The notes under the pieces are model-generated. The model was not told where the DNA came from. It did not search any database and saw only the letters and a list, made by a program, of their open reading frames with translations. The position numbers were made by a program, and so were the translations under genes. Shown one piece after another: positions 23,624 through 24,589 of a stretch of DNA of 24,589 nt (position 1 is the first letter of the stretch; each line of letters opens with the position of its first letter). The DNA is from UBA2336 sp037443645 (GTDB taxonomy: Bacteria; Bacteroidota; Bacteroidia; Cytophagales; Cyclobacteriaceae). The stretch lies in contig JBBINY010000042.1 in NCBI GenBank assembly GCA_037443645.1, positions 1-24,589 on the forward strand, in the 5' to 3' direction.

Positions 23624-24137
23624 GATTTTTAATGCCGGCCATTACGATGGCCTCACGTTCCGGCCAGTTGCCCTGCACCAGGGTGTAGGAAATGTTTCTC
23701 CGGTGGAGTTCGGATTTAAACAAGGCAAACATCTCTTCCCGTTTTTTCTGGTCGCCCAAATCGCGGAGCCCGTCATCCACCCAGGGCACATCAATGTCAA
23801 ATAAAAAATACTGATCGTATTCCACCATTTTCTCCAGTTCATATAATACGGGCGGCACAACGCCCAGGTAGTACCGTGAATAGATTTGTGTGGTGATTAA
23901 ATCCGAATCGCAAAATAGAACTCGGTTTGCCATACGGGCCTTCTTAACGATGCGCTCGGTTTGCGCACGCCCGATCATGATGATATCCTCGCGGTTAAAT
24001 GTATTGGAGGTGATCAGCTCGCGGGCTACTTCAGGAACCCATTGGGTGCAATAGCGTTCCGTCATTTTCTTTGCCATTTCAGTTTTGCCGGTGCTTTCCG
24101 GGCCGTAAAAGCAAACCAGTTTTATTCCGTCAATCAT
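23613..24137 (-). CDS. nadR: Nicotinamide riboside kinase-type ATPase (NadR C-terminal domain)
   Basis: This 174-residue P-loop protein matches the nicotinamide riboside kinase domain of NadR, which makes NMN from NR. The P-loop is GPESTGKT (12-19). Then come WVPEVARELI (substrate region), EDIIMIGRAQTERI, VLFCDSDLITTQIYSRYYLG (the FCDTD-type motif), FLFDIDVPWVDDGLRDLGDQKKRE (the lid) and YTLVQGNWPERE. The regulator and NMN adenylyltransferase domains of enterobacterial NadR are absent, so the symbol refers only to the kinase part. The start overlaps the end of pnuC by eight bases, pointing to a transport-kinase operon. The 3' end overlaps the convergent CpcT-like gene. Confidence 0.88.
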   Translation of the reverse strand: MIDGIKLVCFYGPESTGKTEMAKKMTERYCTQWVPEVARELITSNTFNREDIIMIGRAQTERIVKKARMANRVLFCDSDLITTQIYSRYYLGVVPPVLYELEKMVEYDQYFLFDIDVPWVDDGLRDLGDQKKREEMFALFKSELHRRNISYTLVQGNWPEREAIVMAGIKNLMA

Positions 24138-24589
24138 CTTGCCGTTGATAGGATTTGTACTCGTGCATCCAGTTTACCAAACCGTAGGCAGCGATAAAGC
24201 AAAAAACAAGGTACTCCAATGCCACAAATTTTATTTCTTTCATGAAGTACATGTAGGTGGCCACGGCATCCACCATTATCCAGATAATCCAGCTTTCGAT
24301 TTTCTTTTGGATCATGAGGAATGTGGTGATGATGCTCATTACGGTAACAAACGAATCGAGGTAAGGGAATGCACTCGGCTTGTTAAAGATAACCGGAAAC
24401 CATTCGTGCAGGCGGCTGGCCAGCGAACCAAACAGGAAGGTACCTGCCATTCCAGCCAGGCCAAGCATCAGCAACGGCTTCACTTTCATATAACTTACCT
24501 TCAGTTCCTTTTTCCTGTCCTCCTCACCCGGTTTGGGGTTGGCCCACCGCCACCAGCCCATGAGGTTGGTAACGAAAAAGAACACCTGC
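24130..24589 (-). CDS. pnuC: PnuC-family nicotinamide riboside transporter (5' part cut by window)
   Basis: PnuC imports nicotinamide riboside by facilitated diffusion, driven by phosphorylation inside the cell. The frame is open through the right edge; 152 residues are visible of a family that is usually about 200-250 long. The apparent GTG start at 24585 is internal, as the preceding codon reads Gln in frame. The family motif VTNLMGWWRW is clear, followed by a polar loop (PKPGEEDRKKELKVSY) and several TM helices (LLMLGLAGMAGTFLFG, FVTVMSIITTFLMIQKKIESWIIWIMVD, YLVFCFIAAYGLVNW). The IESWIIWIMVDAVATYMYFMK stretch is characteristic of PnuC. It is translationally coupled to the NR kinase gene, fitting NAD salvage. 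PnuT-type thiamine transporters are relatives, but the kinase partner favours NR. Confidence 0.9.
   Translation of the reverse strand, partial: QVFFFVTNLMGWWRWANPKPGEEDRKKELKVSYMKVKPLLMLGLAGMAGTFLFGSLASRLHEWFPVIFNKPSAFPYLDSFVTVMSIITTFLMIQKKIESWIIWIMVDAVATYMYFMKEIKFVALEYLVFCFIAAYGLVNWMHEYKSYQRQDD

Noticed and set aside
1..24589. CRISPR array, tRNA/rRNA, transposase, phage or toxin-antitoxin genes
   Set aside because: No direct-repeat array, cloverleaf-like sequence, transposase motif or inverted-repeat-flanked segment was seen, and almost every base is explained by housekeeping or envelope genes.

Overview
The window looks like a chromosomal segment of a member of the Bacteroidota, most likely the Cytophagales. 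The evidence is a gliding-motility lipoprotein (GldH) downstream of a PSP1/RicT-type gene, a single-chain SecD-SecF fusion, FKBP-type lipoproteins, many short lipoprotein signal peptides, and repeated TAnnTTTG (-7 type) promoter elements of the Bacteroidota housekeeping sigma factor. The genes are tightly packed. The longest gene-free stretch is about 230 bases, and I see no RNA genes, insertion sequences, phage genes or CRISPR arrays.

Left part (1-5554): a tripartite RND efflux pump. The outer-membrane channel (TolC family, cut by the left edge) and the lipoprotein membrane-fusion adaptor form a minus-strand pair. The RND permease is transcribed divergently from the other side of a 233-base intergenic region. 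Next (5563-7659) are two minus-strand sugar-activation genes: arabinose-5-phosphate isomerase (kdsD), which starts KDO synthesis for LPS, followed by mannose-1-phosphate guanylyltransferase, which makes GDP-mannose for surface glycans.

Centre (7727-12912, plus strand): RecQ helicase, then a purD - ricT-like - gldH run with an 11-base gap and a 4-base ATGA overlap. Convergent to this is a long minus-strand block (20190 down to 12973): nrnA-like DHH phosphoesterase, two FKBP-type peptidyl-prolyl isomerase lipoproteins, rdgB, udk, a 113-residue orphan membrane-anchored protein, and the SecDF fusion. It mixes nucleotide clean-up and salvage with envelope protein folding and export.

Right part (20310-24589): ndk faces away from nrnA and ends in a perfect 16-bp hairpin shared with the convergent sugar nucleotidyltransferase gene. 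That gene is divergent from a FucP/GluP-type sugar MFS transporter, which overlaps a secreted CpcT/CpeT-family protein by ATGA. The convergent pnuC-nadR (NR kinase domain only) pair salvages nicotinamide riboside for NAD and is cut by the right edge.

Most of the window is ordinary housekeeping and envelope biology, and I do not see a clear undescribed defence or mobile system. The best leads are the CpcT/CpeT homologue coupled to a sugar transporter in an apparently non-photosynthetic genome, the orphan 113-residue protein beside secDF, and the divergent layout and altered proton-relay residues of the RND pump. Several apparent TTG-started reading frames begin inside -7 promoter elements, so the starts given here are corrected to downstream codons.
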